Below are positions 7,406 to 15,842 of a stretch of 64,000 nt of DNA, piece by piece. Position 1 is the first letter of the stretch, and each line of letters begins with the position of its first letter. The notes below the pieces were generated by a model, which searched no databases, was not told the DNA's origin, and saw only the letters and a list, made by a program, of their open reading frames with translations. Source of the stretch: Arenibacter catalasegens (lineage in GTDB: Bacteria; Bacteroidota; Bacteroidia; Flavobacteriales; Flavobacteriaceae); the NCBI RefSeq assembly GCF_002909235.1, contig NZ_PHQQ01000011.1:1-64000 (forward strand), written 5' to 3'. The translations under genes and the position numbers were made by a program.

Positions 7406-8317
7406 TCAATTTAAAAAATTCCTATCGAATAAAAAGGGGTAGTCTAGATTCGGGTCTACGGTAATTTTTACCGCTGTGTCTCGCCCATCTATTTGTAAAC
7501 GGGTAATATTTTGTTCTTGCCACGGCTTATCCTTTATCCAAAAATGTCCATCGCCCTGAACCATAAGAACGGGTTTTCCAAAAGATAGGGAGGCGGCTCT
7601 AAACAAATCAGTAAATGGTTTAAATTTATCAGGACCAGCTTCCACAATATTGGCGTGGGCAAATACAACCATAGCATTTACATTATTCTTTTGTTTCTCC
7701 AGTAACGTTTTAATCCAGAGTCCGTTTTGTGTTAATCTTTCCGTCCACTCTATGGAATCATGAACCTGACTTCCAACAAGATTAATGCCCATAAATAAAA
7801 CCTTGTTCTCTATCCAACTAAAATTTTCCGGACGTTCCGTTTGATATGTGACCTGAGGATCAAAGGACCAATTTTCATTAAAATGCAAGAAATGTTTGTT
7901 CCAATACTGTAATCCTTGTTCTGGGTTTTCACAGTCGTTATATTCATTGTCTCCCAAAACTATAAAGGTAGGCACTTTAAATGTTTTTAATATTTCTGCA
8001 ACATCTATGTAGACTTCTTCATCACAGTTTACCGCACCCGGTTTAATGTCTCCGACATGGATAACAAATTCTGAAGTATTGGTGTTGTTGTGTTTAGAAA
8101 TAATATTAATTAATCCTTGACGCTGTTCTTCATTGTAGGGAACGTCACCAATTGCTGTGAACGATGTGGCGGAGATTTCTTCCGTTGGTACATCATCTGT
8201 ATTGGAGTCGGAACTTTTATTTTCTCCACAGGAAAAAAGGAAAATTATCGACAACGATAAAATCCAGTAATTTTTAATATACTTTTTAAAACTAAGGGTT
8301 GCAAACGAATAAGGCAT
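7406..8317 (-). CDS. Metallophosphoesterase lipoprotein
   Basis: 303 aa. A signal peptide ends in a lipobox LFSC (C30), so it is probably an outer-face lipoprotein. The calcineurin-like metal-binding motifs are in order: GDVPY (57-61), HVGDIK (87-92), LGDNEYND (121-128), FAHANI and QGDGHFW (about 256). This pattern indicates a binuclear-metal phosphoesterase, with substrate unknown. It stands alone between the mobile element and the DoxX gene, both leftward; a 60-bp gap separates it from DoxX and they could be co-transcribed. Confidence 0.8.
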   Translation of the reverse strand: MPYSFATLSFKKYIKNYWILSLSIIFLFSCGENKSSDSNTDDVPTEEISATSFTAIGDVPYNEEQRQGLINIISKHNNTNTSEFVIHVGDIKPGAVNCDEEVYIDVAEILKTFKVPTFIVLGDNEYNDCENPEQGLQYWNKHFLHFNENWSFDPQVTYQTERPENFSWIENKVLFMGINLVGSQVHDSIEWTERLTQNGLWIKTLLEKQKNNVNAMVVFAHANIVEAGPDKFKPFTDLFRAASLSFGKPVLMVQGDGHFWIKDKPWQEQNITRLQIDGRDTAVKITVDPNLDYPFLFDRNFLN

Positions 8318-8377
8318 GATAACAATAAACCGATTTAAATTAAACTTAAATATAATTTAAATACGGTATTAATGGCC

Positions 8378-8800
8378 TTATTTCTGCATTTTTAAATAAT
8401 AATCCGCGGAATGTTTACCAGAACCATAGAATAAAAAGAAAATACAAACCAACAAAGTAATAGTAGCTAAAACTAAGTTCCTGGTGTTCATCTCCCCAAG
8501 AAAATTGGCCAGTACCGCACCCATTAAAATTGGTAGCTGTGCAAAAACCGCCCAACGGGTCAGCAGGCCTATTACCAATAAAAATCCCCCTACAAAATGG
8601 GCAGGAGCCACATAATGAATGATAAGCATACCTCCTGGAATGCCTTGGAAAGGTTTAATTATTTCCGCCATTTGTTGGTGATTGGACATAAAATCCACGC
8701 CTTTCATAAATAGAAAAACACCCAACGCAACTCTTAACAAATCCAAGGGATAATAAGTGTGTGCATTGGCCCATTTGTTTAAAGATTTAATTGTTGCCAT
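8378..8800 (-). CDS. DoxX family membrane protein
   Basis: 140 aa with four hydrophobic segments. The pattern LLRVALGVFLFMKGVDF in helix 1 and HFVGGFLLVIGLLTRWA in the central part are typical of the DoxX/DoxD-like family, which are four-helix inner-membrane proteins often linked to quinone or thiol redox chemistry. A perfect hairpin lies upstream at 8922-8969, separating it from the permease gene. No specific function can be assigned. Confidence 0.85.
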   Translation of the reverse strand: MATIKSLNKWANAHTYYPLDLLRVALGVFLFMKGVDFMSNHQQMAEIIKPFQGIPGGMLIIHYVAPAHFVGGFLLVIGLLTRWAVFAQLPILMGAVLANFLGEMNTRNLVLATITLLVCIFFLFYGSGKHSADYYLKMQK

Positions 8801-9242
8801 AACTCTAAATTTATTTGTTACCTACCCTAAGATACTCATTTTTAATGATATGTAATAAATATTAGGGATACCATTTAACGGTCCTTTTACTCACTAAGGA
8901 GATTTGATTACTACTACTCTTGCCCGCCTGAACGGAACGGGTGGACCTGCCCGTTCCGTTCAGGCGGGCGTGGAAATATTATAAGTAGTTTCCTTTCGAT
9001 TCCTCATGGGCTTGCCCTGAGGTAATCGACTATAAAGGTTCTATTAGGGCCAAGATTTCTATGACCCAAAAATGAAGAAATTAAATCTTGGACCAAGCTG
9101 AAATCCTTACAAAACAGGACTTAAATTAGAACTATTAAACATTGAGGATTTTCCAAAATCACTTTGTAATAAGTCAATCCATGGTCTCTTCCATCGCATT
9201 TGAGTATGTTGTAATTTGGATGGCGAATAGCCTTTTATTTTT
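8801..9242. other. Intergenic region between permease and doxX genes
   Basis: About 440 bp. Its main feature is the 48-nt hairpin at 8922-8969. The rest has no coding potential I would support; a minus-strand frame that starts inside the permease gene (9107-9304) is a shadow. Promoter elements for doxX should lie in 8801-8900 but are not distinctive. Confidence 0.4.
8922..8969. repeat. Perfect 20-bp inverted repeat (GC-rich hairpin)
   Basis: Arms GCCCGCCTGAACGGAACGGG (8922-8941) and its exact complement (8950-8969) flank an 8-nt loop TGGACCTG. It is far more GC-rich than its surroundings. There is no T-run on either side, so it is not a standard intrinsic terminator, although it lies where one is expected for the permease gene. 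Dispersed palindromes of this kind, like REP elements, are the alternative. Confidence 0.8.
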
Positions 9243-11420
9243 CTAAACCAATACATTCTCAAAATCCGAGTCGGCGCAAAAAACGGCGGATATACGGGAT
9301 TCATTTACAATTTTGACCATGTCATCAATGGTCATTCCCTGCTCAATATTAAAAATGTTGACGTCGGCGTTCTTCTGTTGAATCACATTCTCCAGCAAGT
9401 CGCCCTGTTGTATATTTATTGAAGTGTTCTTGGGAAATCTGACCATAGTGTTCAGGTCTTCGATGTCGGTTTCGGAGAAAACCAATTTAGGATTGTTATT
9501 CAGAATATGAACATCAATGTTTCCTTTCCAGTTACGGCAAATTAAAAGCGATATTAGGGCGGACAGGTTATTGTCCTTAACACTAAATGTTGCCTTCCAG
9601 TCTACCGGAATATTGGTCATCCACAGGTTGATGCTTTTTTCTATGGCCAGACTGGCGGTGGCGTAAGGAATGTAAATAATCATCCCAAAATTATTCTTTT
9701 TACTATCCAATATTAATCGGTTGTAATATCCCAGATTGGAAGTGGCGGAATCCAAACTTGCAAAGATGATGTTGGGCTTAAAGAAGGCCGCATTGAGCGA
9801 CTGCATGCTAACATTTACGGTAGTGTTAAAGTCGGTGTTATCTATTACGGTATAGGAAACCGATACATCACTTTCCTTAAATTTTTTTACGGCATTTTTT
9901 AGAAAGTTCTCCATGTTTCTCTGTTCTACCTCATTCTCATTTCTTAGTGCCAATATCTTTACAGAGCCTTTAGGATATATTATGGAATGTATAAGTTTAA
10001 ACGAACTTCTGAGCTCCTTGGGCATTGTTACGGGAATTAAAAGGTCTGGACGCCAGGACCGTACTTCCCTTTCTTGGCGCAAACTGTTTGTTTTTTTTGT
10101 AGCCCATTCCGCCAAGGCCGTGAATAGACCACTTCGGGAGTCCCCTGCGGCCGATTTAATATTCATTTTTACAAGGTACAGGTAGAATATTACTATAAAT
10201 ATCAATGAAAATAGGGCAATGATCACGTTCAGTACAAACATGATGGCAATGGAGCCAAAGGCCCCAATGGCCGGGACAATAATCGGAATTTTTAGGGTCG
10301 GTCTATAACTGGGCAAACCCAAGGTCTGCTCCACGAGGGCCACTACATTTACCATTGCATAGGTAATCATAAAAAACATGGTGAGCAATGGGGCAATGGT
10401 ATTCAAATTTCTCAACGATATGCCAAAGAGAACAAGTACTGCGGTTATCAACATGGCATTCACAGGCTCTCCTTTTTTAGATTTTTTTGCCAATTTCTGA
10501 CTTTTTGGGAGAATATTCTTTTCTCCCAAGGCCAATAATATTCTTGGAGCTCCCACAAACGAGCCCAGAGCGGAGGAAAGGGTAGCCCCTAACAGACCTG
10601 CCAGCACTATGGGACCATACAGTGATTTGTCAATGAATACATTGTAATTTTTTGCCAGTTCGTCCGGGGTGGCTATAACCGCGGCAACAAAAATTAGACT
10701 AACATAAATTATGGTCGTAATTATTACCGATGAAATGGTGCCGACAGGAATACTTTTACGTGGATTTGTGAGGTCTCCAGACATATTGGCTCCGGCCATT
10801 ACCCCAGTAACGGCCGGGAAAAAGACAGCAAATACAATCCAAAAGGAGGAACCGTTAAAATCGTTTTCGATAGATCCAGGGTAAGTGCCCGTCCATTCAA
10901 TATTATAATTTAGTTCGTTGACAAATAGTGACCCGTAAATGGACACCAAGGAAAGAACAATAATTCCCAAAATCACAAATTGGATTTTAAAGGCGAAACT
11001 GGTACTTATAAAAGCAATTCCCATGACAACTGCGAAAATCAATAGGTCAAGGATTAACGGATTAACATCTGGAGTTAGGGTTTGTAGACCCTCACGGAAA
11101 CCGAAAATATACATAGCAACAGCAATGGACTGGGCAAAATAAAATGGAATGCCTATGGCACCCCCAATTTCCAGTCCAAGGGATTGCGAAATTAAACTAA
11201 AGGCACCTCCACTTCCAATCCTTATGTTGGTGGTTATAGACGATAAGCTAAGAGCCGTTGTAAGCGTAATGGCAACCGATAAAAGAACTATGCCTACAGC
11301 CCCTAAGACCCCGGCATTACCTACTACCCATGGCTGGCGGATGTACATGATCACGCCCAGTATGGTTAAAGTGGTAGGTGTAAACACCCCAGCAAATGTA
11401 CCGAAGGTCTTCTTGATCAT
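9243..11420 (-). CDS. SLC12-type (Na-K-Cl cotransporter-like) APC permease
   Basis: 725 aa. The start FGTFAGVFTPTTLTILGVIM, with MYIRQPWVVG in TM1 and GSGGAFSLISQSLG in TM3, is the hallmark of the cation-chloride cotransporter branch of the APC superfamily. About 12 membrane helices span residues 10-420, followed by a 300-residue soluble C-terminal domain resembling the regulatory domain of SLC12 proteins. Bacterial members are uncharacterised mostly; ion or amino-acid transport is inferred. The gene is monocistronic, with a long upstream gap. Confidence 0.85.
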   Translation of the reverse strand: MIKKTFGTFAGVFTPTTLTILGVIMYIRQPWVVGNAGVLGAVGIVLLSVAITLTTALSLSSITTNIRIGSGGAFSLISQSLGLEIGGAIGIPFYFAQSIAVAMYIFGFREGLQTLTPDVNPLILDLLIFAVVMGIAFISTSFAFKIQFVILGIIVLSLVSIYGSLFVNELNYNIEWTGTYPGSIENDFNGSSFWIVFAVFFPAVTGVMAGANMSGDLTNPRKSIPVGTISSVIITTIIYVSLIFVAAVIATPDELAKNYNVFIDKSLYGPIVLAGLLGATLSSALGSFVGAPRILLALGEKNILPKSQKLAKKSKKGEPVNAMLITAVLVLFGISLRNLNTIAPLLTMFFMITYAMVNVVALVEQTLGLPSYRPTLKIPIIVPAIGAFGSIAIMFVLNVIIALFSLIFIVIFYLYLVKMNIKSAAGDSRSGLFTALAEWATKKTNSLRQEREVRSWRPDLLIPVTMPKELRSSFKLIHSIIYPKGSVKILALRNENEVEQRNMENFLKNAVKKFKESDVSVSYTVIDNTDFNTTVNVSMQSLNAAFFKPNIIFASLDSATSNLGYYNRLILDSKKNNFGMIIYIPYATASLAIEKSINLWMTNIPVDWKATFSVKDNNLSALISLLICRNWKGNIDVHILNNNPKLVFSETDIEDLNTMVRFPKNTSINIQQGDLLENVIQQKNADVNIFNIEQGMTIDDMVKIVNESRISAVFCADSDFENVLV

Positions 11421-11888
11421 ATTCTAGTTTTTTTAAAAGCCCTTGGAGGGAGTAAATCGGACTTTGTATAGTTTTTTGGAGCGTTCCAATTGTACCTATT
11501 GGCCATGAATATACAGATTATCAAGTACTAAATGCGCTACCTTAGTCAGCAATTGCTCACCTTTAAGATATTCATTTATTTTTGATTAAGCACCAAGTGT
11601 ACCCATACATTTTAACATTTTCCTCGACTACGAATTTTGATGGCCCGTGGTACAAATTATTATCTACCCCTAATCTATTGCGCTGGCTTGTAAATTACTT
11701 CCCTTCTATTCCCGGTAGGGATTTGCTTAAGACTGAAGTTGTGAAAAGAGGGGAATATTTTAGATTTAAGTGAAATTTGTCTCAACGAAATGAGATGCAT
11801 ATACCAACATAAACGGATTTAAGCACTATGTTGAACCAACAAAGTAAAAGGTTCAGGTATAAAGACTACGATAAATTAATAGTGCGTT
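11421..11888. other. Intergenic region upstream of the SLC12-type permease
   Basis: About 470 bp between two leftward genes. It should hold the promoter of the permease. A plus-strand frame at 11582-11773 has no recognisable composition or family. No hairpin or repeat stood out. Confidence 0.4.
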
Positions 11889-12704
11889 TTAGAACTTGGA
11901 AACATCAATCTTAAAAAGTTCCGCTGCGTTTTTCCAAAGAATAAGTTCTTTTTTCTCTTCGGGCAGATCCAATTGTTTCATAAAATTGAGATAAGAATGC
12001 ATATTGGAGATAGGCCAATCTGTACCGTATAAAAGGTATTCTGGGTCCCCGGCGTAGGTAATCATTTCTTCCAGCTCCTTTTTCATGTATCTTTCAAACT
12101 TATCAGAAAAATTGCCCAATACCAAACCAGAGAAATCGCTATGTACATTTTTATTCTTATAAACCACTTCCATGCAGTCTTTGATCCAGGGATTGCCGAC
12201 ATGGCAGATGACTATTTTTAGGTCCGGGTTATCCACCGCTACATCGTCAATATGTATGGGATGGGAATATTTGATCCTTCCTGTTGGCGAATAGGTATCA
12301 CCGGAATGAAACATAACAGGTACATCATATTCTAAGGCCATATCATAAACCACCTTAAGTCTATTGTCATTGGGGTAGAAGGGTTCGTAACCAGGATAAA
12401 GTTTTAATCCTTTTATAAGCCCTTGCTCTAAAAATTCGCTTATTTCCCTTAGGTCCCTATGGTTGTAATTTAAATAACTGATACCGGCAACCACCCCTAG
12501 GTTATCCCTTCCACTTATGGCTTCGACTACTTTTTTGGTGCTCGGCCTGTGTTCGTTGACCTTGTAAGAGGTAAGCACCAAAGAATAATCTACCTTATTC
12601 TCTTTCATTGTATCGGTCAGTAGATTCAGGCATTCTTCCAAAGAAACTACCCTATCTTCATGGTAGTTATTAATATGAGTATGTACGTCGATAATCATGG
12701 ACAA
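11889..12704 (-). CDS. Amidohydrolase family (amidohydrolase_2) protein
   Basis: 271 aa. It begins with the metal-binding DVHTHIN motif (6-12), then has MFHSGDTYS (mid-protein), VICHVGNPW (about residue 170) and YGTDWPIS (about 230). These are the four metal- and substrate-binding strands of the TIM-barrel amidohydrolase_2 family (decarboxylases and lactonases such as ACMSD). No signal peptide, so cytosolic. Substrate not predictable. It is followed by a VOC gene upstream on the same strand with an 80-bp gap. Confidence 0.85.
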   Translation of the reverse strand: MSMIIDVHTHINNYHEDRVVSLEECLNLLTDTMKENKVDYSLVLTSYKVNEHRPSTKKVVEAISGRDNLGVVAGISYLNYNHRDLREISEFLEQGLIKGLKLYPGYEPFYPNDNRLKVVYDMALEYDVPVMFHSGDTYSPTGRIKYSHPIHIDDVAVDNPDLKIVICHVGNPWIKDCMEVVYKNKNVHSDFSGLVLGNFSDKFERYMKKELEEMITYAGDPEYLLYGTDWPISNMHSYLNFMKQLDLPEEKKELILWKNAAELFKIDVSKF

Positions 12705-12785
12705 GGAGTTAAGTTTACATGTAAAAGTAAGGAAGCTATATTACAATTGGTATTAAAGTACACTAGTTGCTTAAAATAATTAAGG

Positions 12786-13451
12786 TTATTCCACTTTAAT
12801 TTTTCCGTTTTTAAATTCAATTCCGTAGATTTTTCCTTTCTGGGACAATTTTATCTCAAACTCTGAAGGGTAGGCTTTGTCTTGCGTAGGGTACCAATTT
12901 TTTCTATTCCTATTTATGCAGATGAACAATCCGTTTTCATCACCAATAGCACAAAAGTTTCCAAATCCGCCATCATAAATGGTTATATCCAAAACCTTGG
13001 TTAAGGAGTTATATTCCCTTTCAATATCTGTTGTAGGCACTCCTATTTCCGATATCTCCAAGAATTGTTCTTGCCCAAAATTGTGGTCAGAGGCGTTTTT
13101 AAGATTTTTACGGGCTATGAGTTCAACAATGTTTTGGGCTTCATCATAAAAATAGATGGCTTTCGCGTTCCAGGCTGTAAAGTTAATAAGTTCATCTTGA
13201 CCGTCCTTTAGGATTGGACATCTTGACTTTAACCATTTTAAGGCCTCTTCTTCCTTGTTGGATGGGATGTTTATCGCAAAATGATAGGGGGTCGCAGTCT
13301 GGCGGTATTCAAAATGTAGAATTGAATTCCCAATTTGAATAGAAACATGCGAATTGGACCTATCAATAATAGGTAATCCCAAAACTTGGGAATAGAACCG
13401 TTCCTGGACCCTTATTTTAGGGGAATACAATCTTAGTTCCTGGATTTTCAT
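12786..13451 (-). CDS. VOC family protein, two-module
   Basis: 221 aa. The N-terminal module (LRLYSPKIRVQERFYSQVLG, IIDRSNSHVSIQIG and the LHFEYRQ strand) is a vicinal-oxygen-chelate beta-alpha-beta-beta-beta unit. A second module starts near ISEIGVPTTDIEREYNSL. Two modules in one chain form a complete VOC metal site as in glyoxalase and dioxygenase relatives. Reaction unknown. It is the gene before the amidohydrolase in the direction of transcription and could be part of the same unit. Confidence 0.75.
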   Translation of the reverse strand: MKIQELRLYSPKIRVQERFYSQVLGLPIIDRSNSHVSIQIGNSILHFEYRQTATPYHFAINIPSNKEEEALKWLKSRCPILKDGQDELINFTAWNAKAIYFYDEAQNIVELIARKNLKNASDHNFGQEQFLEISEIGVPTTDIEREYNSLTKVLDITIYDGGFGNFCAIGDENGLFICINRNRKNWYPTQDKAYPSEFEIKLSQKGKIYGIEFKNGKIKVE

Positions 13452-13581
13452 GGTGGCAGACTAAGCTAAATCACAATAGGAAAAGGTTATTAATATATAA
13501 TCTATTGCTTCCCTAAGATAAGAAATCTTGGGCATTTCCAGGGACGGTTGGGCGTAAACATGGAGTAGGGGAGGATAGGGT

Positions 13582-14109
13582 CTAAGTACAGCGGCTACAG
13601 TTCGAATCCCCAACAAGTTTTCCTTCTGCGTTTAATCTGAACTTACAGCAGGTATTAAAATTATTGATAAGGATTAATTTCGCCCGCCTAATTCTAGCTT
13701 TTACATTGGACAAACTGATACCGATTAACGCAGCTGTTTCAACTTGGGACTTACCTTTAAGGTAAACCAATTCAACTACTTCTTTGTACTGCCCTGGTAA
13801 GTTATTTATAAAACGATCTAAACAACATAGGTCGCTATAACTATTGGAAGTGGTGAATAATTCCACTTTAGGAGTGAAAGTGGTTTTAGAGCGTTGATTG
13901 AAGTGATTTGTAATTTCATTTCTCACAATTTGAAACACCCAAGCCTTTAATTTTTCAGGCTCTTTTAGAGTGCCTATACTCTGATGAATTTTTAAGAATG
14001 AATTTTGAATCACTTCATTGGTGATATCTGTATCCTTTACTTTTTTTAGAGTGAAAAAATAAATTTCACTGTTGAAACTTTCCCATATAGCTGCCGTTTC
14101 CATCTTCAT
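13582..14109 (-). CDS. sigZ: ECF-type RNA polymerase sigma factor, SigZ-like
   Basis: 175 aa. Region 2 (DTDITNEVIQNSFLKIHQSI, KAWVFQIVRNEITNHF) and region 4 (LPGQYKEVVELVYLKGKSQV, then the IGISLSNVKARIRRAK helix-turn-helix) are those of ECF sigma factors. A cysteine-rich C-terminal tail (C154, C155, C171, C174) is typical of the SigZ group and may bind metal or sense redox state. Downstream of the metallothionein-like gene on the same strand, separated by 43 nt containing a hairpin; this suggests a metal-responsive unit. No anti-sigma factor is visible nearby. Confidence 0.8.
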   Translation of the reverse strand: MKMETAAIWESFNSEIYFFTLKKVKDTDITNEVIQNSFLKIHQSIGTLKEPEKLKAWVFQIVRNEITNHFNQRSKTTFTPKVELFTTSNSYSDLCCLDRFINNLPGQYKEVVELVYLKGKSQVETAALIGISLSNVKARIRRAKLILINNFNTCCKFRLNAEGKLVGDSNCSRCT

Positions 14110-14124
14110 AGTTCACTAATATAC

Positions 14125-14150
14125 AAGGTTGGTCCAGAGGGACCAACCTT
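14125..14150. terminator. Hairpin between metallothionein-like gene and sigZ
   Basis: A perfect 11-bp stem AAGGTTGGTCC (14125-14135) pairs with 14140-14150, with the loop AGAG. On the plus strand it is followed by TTTT (14151-14154), whereas on the coding (minus) strand there is no T-run after it. It may therefore attenuate expression between the small peptide gene and sigZ rather than end transcription fully. Confidence 0.55.
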
Positions 14151-14152
14151 TT

Positions 14153-14266
14153 TTAGCAACATTCACATTTTGTACAATCGCATTTGGTGCAGGAGCAGTT
14201 GTTCTCCAGACAGTTTACACAATTACATTTGGTGCATTCACAATTAGTGCATTTACAATTATTCAT
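14153..14266 (-). CDS. Metallothionein-like cysteine-rich peptide
   Basis: 37 aa with 14 cysteines (38 percent) arranged in CxC and CxxC units, mostly as repeats of C-T-x-C and C-x-C, ending CECC. The start ATG is at 14266 and the stop TAA at 14153-14155. No hydrophobic core or histidines, so it is probably a metal-binding peptide that wraps around thiolate-metal clusters like metallothioneins or the C-rich small peptides of bacteria. It lies directly upstream of sigZ on the same strand. Too small for most gene finders. Confidence 0.75.
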   Translation of the reverse strand: MNNCKCTNCECTKCNCVNCLENNCSCTKCDCTKCECC

Positions 14267-14451
14267 ATTTATAAAATTTAAAATTCACTAAGGAGACTGA
14301 CTTTGATCACAAAGGATACACAAAATATTAGTTTTTTATTCGTATTTACAATTGGCAGGTGTAATGTATTGATTGCCAATGGTTTTTGTAATTGGTATAT
14401 CTTTAAGGTTTTTAATTAATTATACTGGCCGATTTCCGCATGCAGTATGGG

Positions 14452-15567
14452 TCAGAATACTTTATTGATTACTCTTTTGGGCTGTAGGTCTTCACTGGTT
14501 ATAATTTCAAAGTCTATTATACCCAGTACCAACTCTTCTTGGGTAAGTACTTCAACCTTCCATAGGCCTTGTCTTAAATTGTGTTTATAGGTATAGCCGC
14601 GAAACCCCCCATCCCGGCCCCCAGTGATGTCATAACCAATGTCTTCAATAATTTCCCATTTACGATTGTCCTCATTGTACCATTTCCAGCGGTGCAAAAC
14701 AGTTTTTTCTAAATCGGTTGGAGCAAATATTGATGAAAAAACGTAAACATCGTCTTCTGGTTTTTGAATAAACTTAAGTCTGTGTTTCCTCCAGAATACA
14801 TACCATTCATCAGTTTCATATGTTACCACATATTTGTTGTTTTCCACCTTAATGTTATGTGCTACAATACCATTGCTTAAGGCCATTGGAACAGGTGGGA
14901 TAAGCCTAAAAAAGTAGAATACATTAATCATTACATAGATGGAAAGAACAAGGCCAATGAGTTTGGCCAAATGTACTTCGGTTCTAGTACTTGGACTTAG
15001 GTTATAGATAATAGTTATGAGCGCCAACGTACAGCATAAACTTATTAGACCCGATAGAATAAAAATTTGTGTGCTCATTTCTTTGATGAAGACAGGAACC
15101 ATAAAAGTGAAGAAGGTGAAGCTTATAAAGAAATACACACTAAACTGTAAGTATTTGTTGGAGATCCTTTTTTTGAGCAATTCATTGGCAAAAAGTAGGA
15201 CCAGCAGTATAATCAGAAAGAATACCGTTTTTGACATGGACACACTTCGTGAAAAATAAATGACATATGCACTGGAAAGGCCCCCAAAGAAAAATTGGAT
15301 AGCCAAAGGAAAATATTCTACGAACCGTTCCAGAAAAGTGTTGTTCCATTTACCATCATCTGCCAAATTATAAAGATAAAGGGTAATGGTCAAGGAGCTC
15401 ATATGTAAACTAAGTACAATAAGGTCATATAACCGATCTACACGTCCTAGGGTGAGGGTATCAAAAACAAATCCACCTATAAAAAATAGGATTGGAGCAT
15501 ATTTTTCATGTTTTCTGATAAAACTCCGAAATTGGCTATTTCTAAACTTAACTAAGGCTCTTTTCAT
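14452..15567 (-). CDS. DUF2914 domain-containing membrane protein
   Basis: 371 aa. The N-terminal two thirds hold about seven membrane helices. The C-terminal soluble domain (about 255-365) has the DUF2914 pattern: a HRWKWYNEDNRKWEIIEDIG strand pair, then GYTYKHNLRQGLWKVEVLTQ, which resembles a beta-sandwich facing the periplasm. The function is unknown. It is a single gene, reading leftward, with the sigZ unit 180 bp further on. Confidence 0.8.
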   Translation of the reverse strand: MKRALVKFRNSQFRSFIRKHEKYAPILFFIGGFVFDTLTLGRVDRLYDLIVLSLHMSSLTITLYLYNLADDGKWNNTFLERFVEYFPLAIQFFFGGLSSAYVIYFSRSVSMSKTVFFLIILLVLLFANELLKKRISNKYLQFSVYFFISFTFFTFMVPVFIKEMSTQIFILSGLISLCCTLALITIIYNLSPSTRTEVHLAKLIGLVLSIYVMINVFYFFRLIPPVPMALSNGIVAHNIKVENNKYVVTYETDEWYVFWRKHRLKFIQKPEDDVYVFSSIFAPTDLEKTVLHRWKWYNEDNRKWEIIEDIGYDITGGRDGGFRGYTYKHNLRQGLWKVEVLTQEELVLGIIDFEIITSEDLQPKRVINKVF

Positions 15568-15785
15568 TCCATATTTGGCAACGCATAAATTTAAAGGAAT
15601 AATAGGTGCGGGGCTGACCCAATTGCATAAGTTTTTACTTCAACAACATTATAGATGGGTATTCATAAAACTCATTCTAAATAATCTTTAAAATTCTGAT
15701 TCCTATAGGTGTTGTCCACCCGAAAGATGAATAAATCTAAAATTTTTTTAGCTGGACCAATAAGTGAAGTAGCTATATATTATAC

Positions 15786-15829
15786 CTCCTAAAACATTAG
15801 TTTTCGTTAAAATACTTATGTTTTAGGAG
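15786..15829. terminator. Hairpin downstream of GH105 gene
   Basis: Perfect 12-bp arms CTCCTAAAACAT (15786-15797) and ATGTTTTAGGAG (15818-15829), with a 20-nt loop, lie 13 bp past the stop codon of the GH105 gene. There is no strong T-run beyond it, so it is a terminator-like structure in location rather than classic form. Confidence 0.6.
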
Positions 15830-15842
15830 ATAATAAATAGTT

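Noticed and set aside
9107-9304. 65-aa minus-strand frame at the end of the permease gene
   Set aside because: Overlaps the permease C-terminus in another frame; no protein features.
11582-11773. 63-aa plus-strand frame in the gap before the SLC12-type gene
   Set aside because: No recognisable motif and no spacing evidence.
13556-13572. 17-bp exact match AAACATGGAGTAGGGGA with 35020-35036
   Set aside because: A single shared 17-mer in 64 kb is close to chance expectation and has no structure around it.
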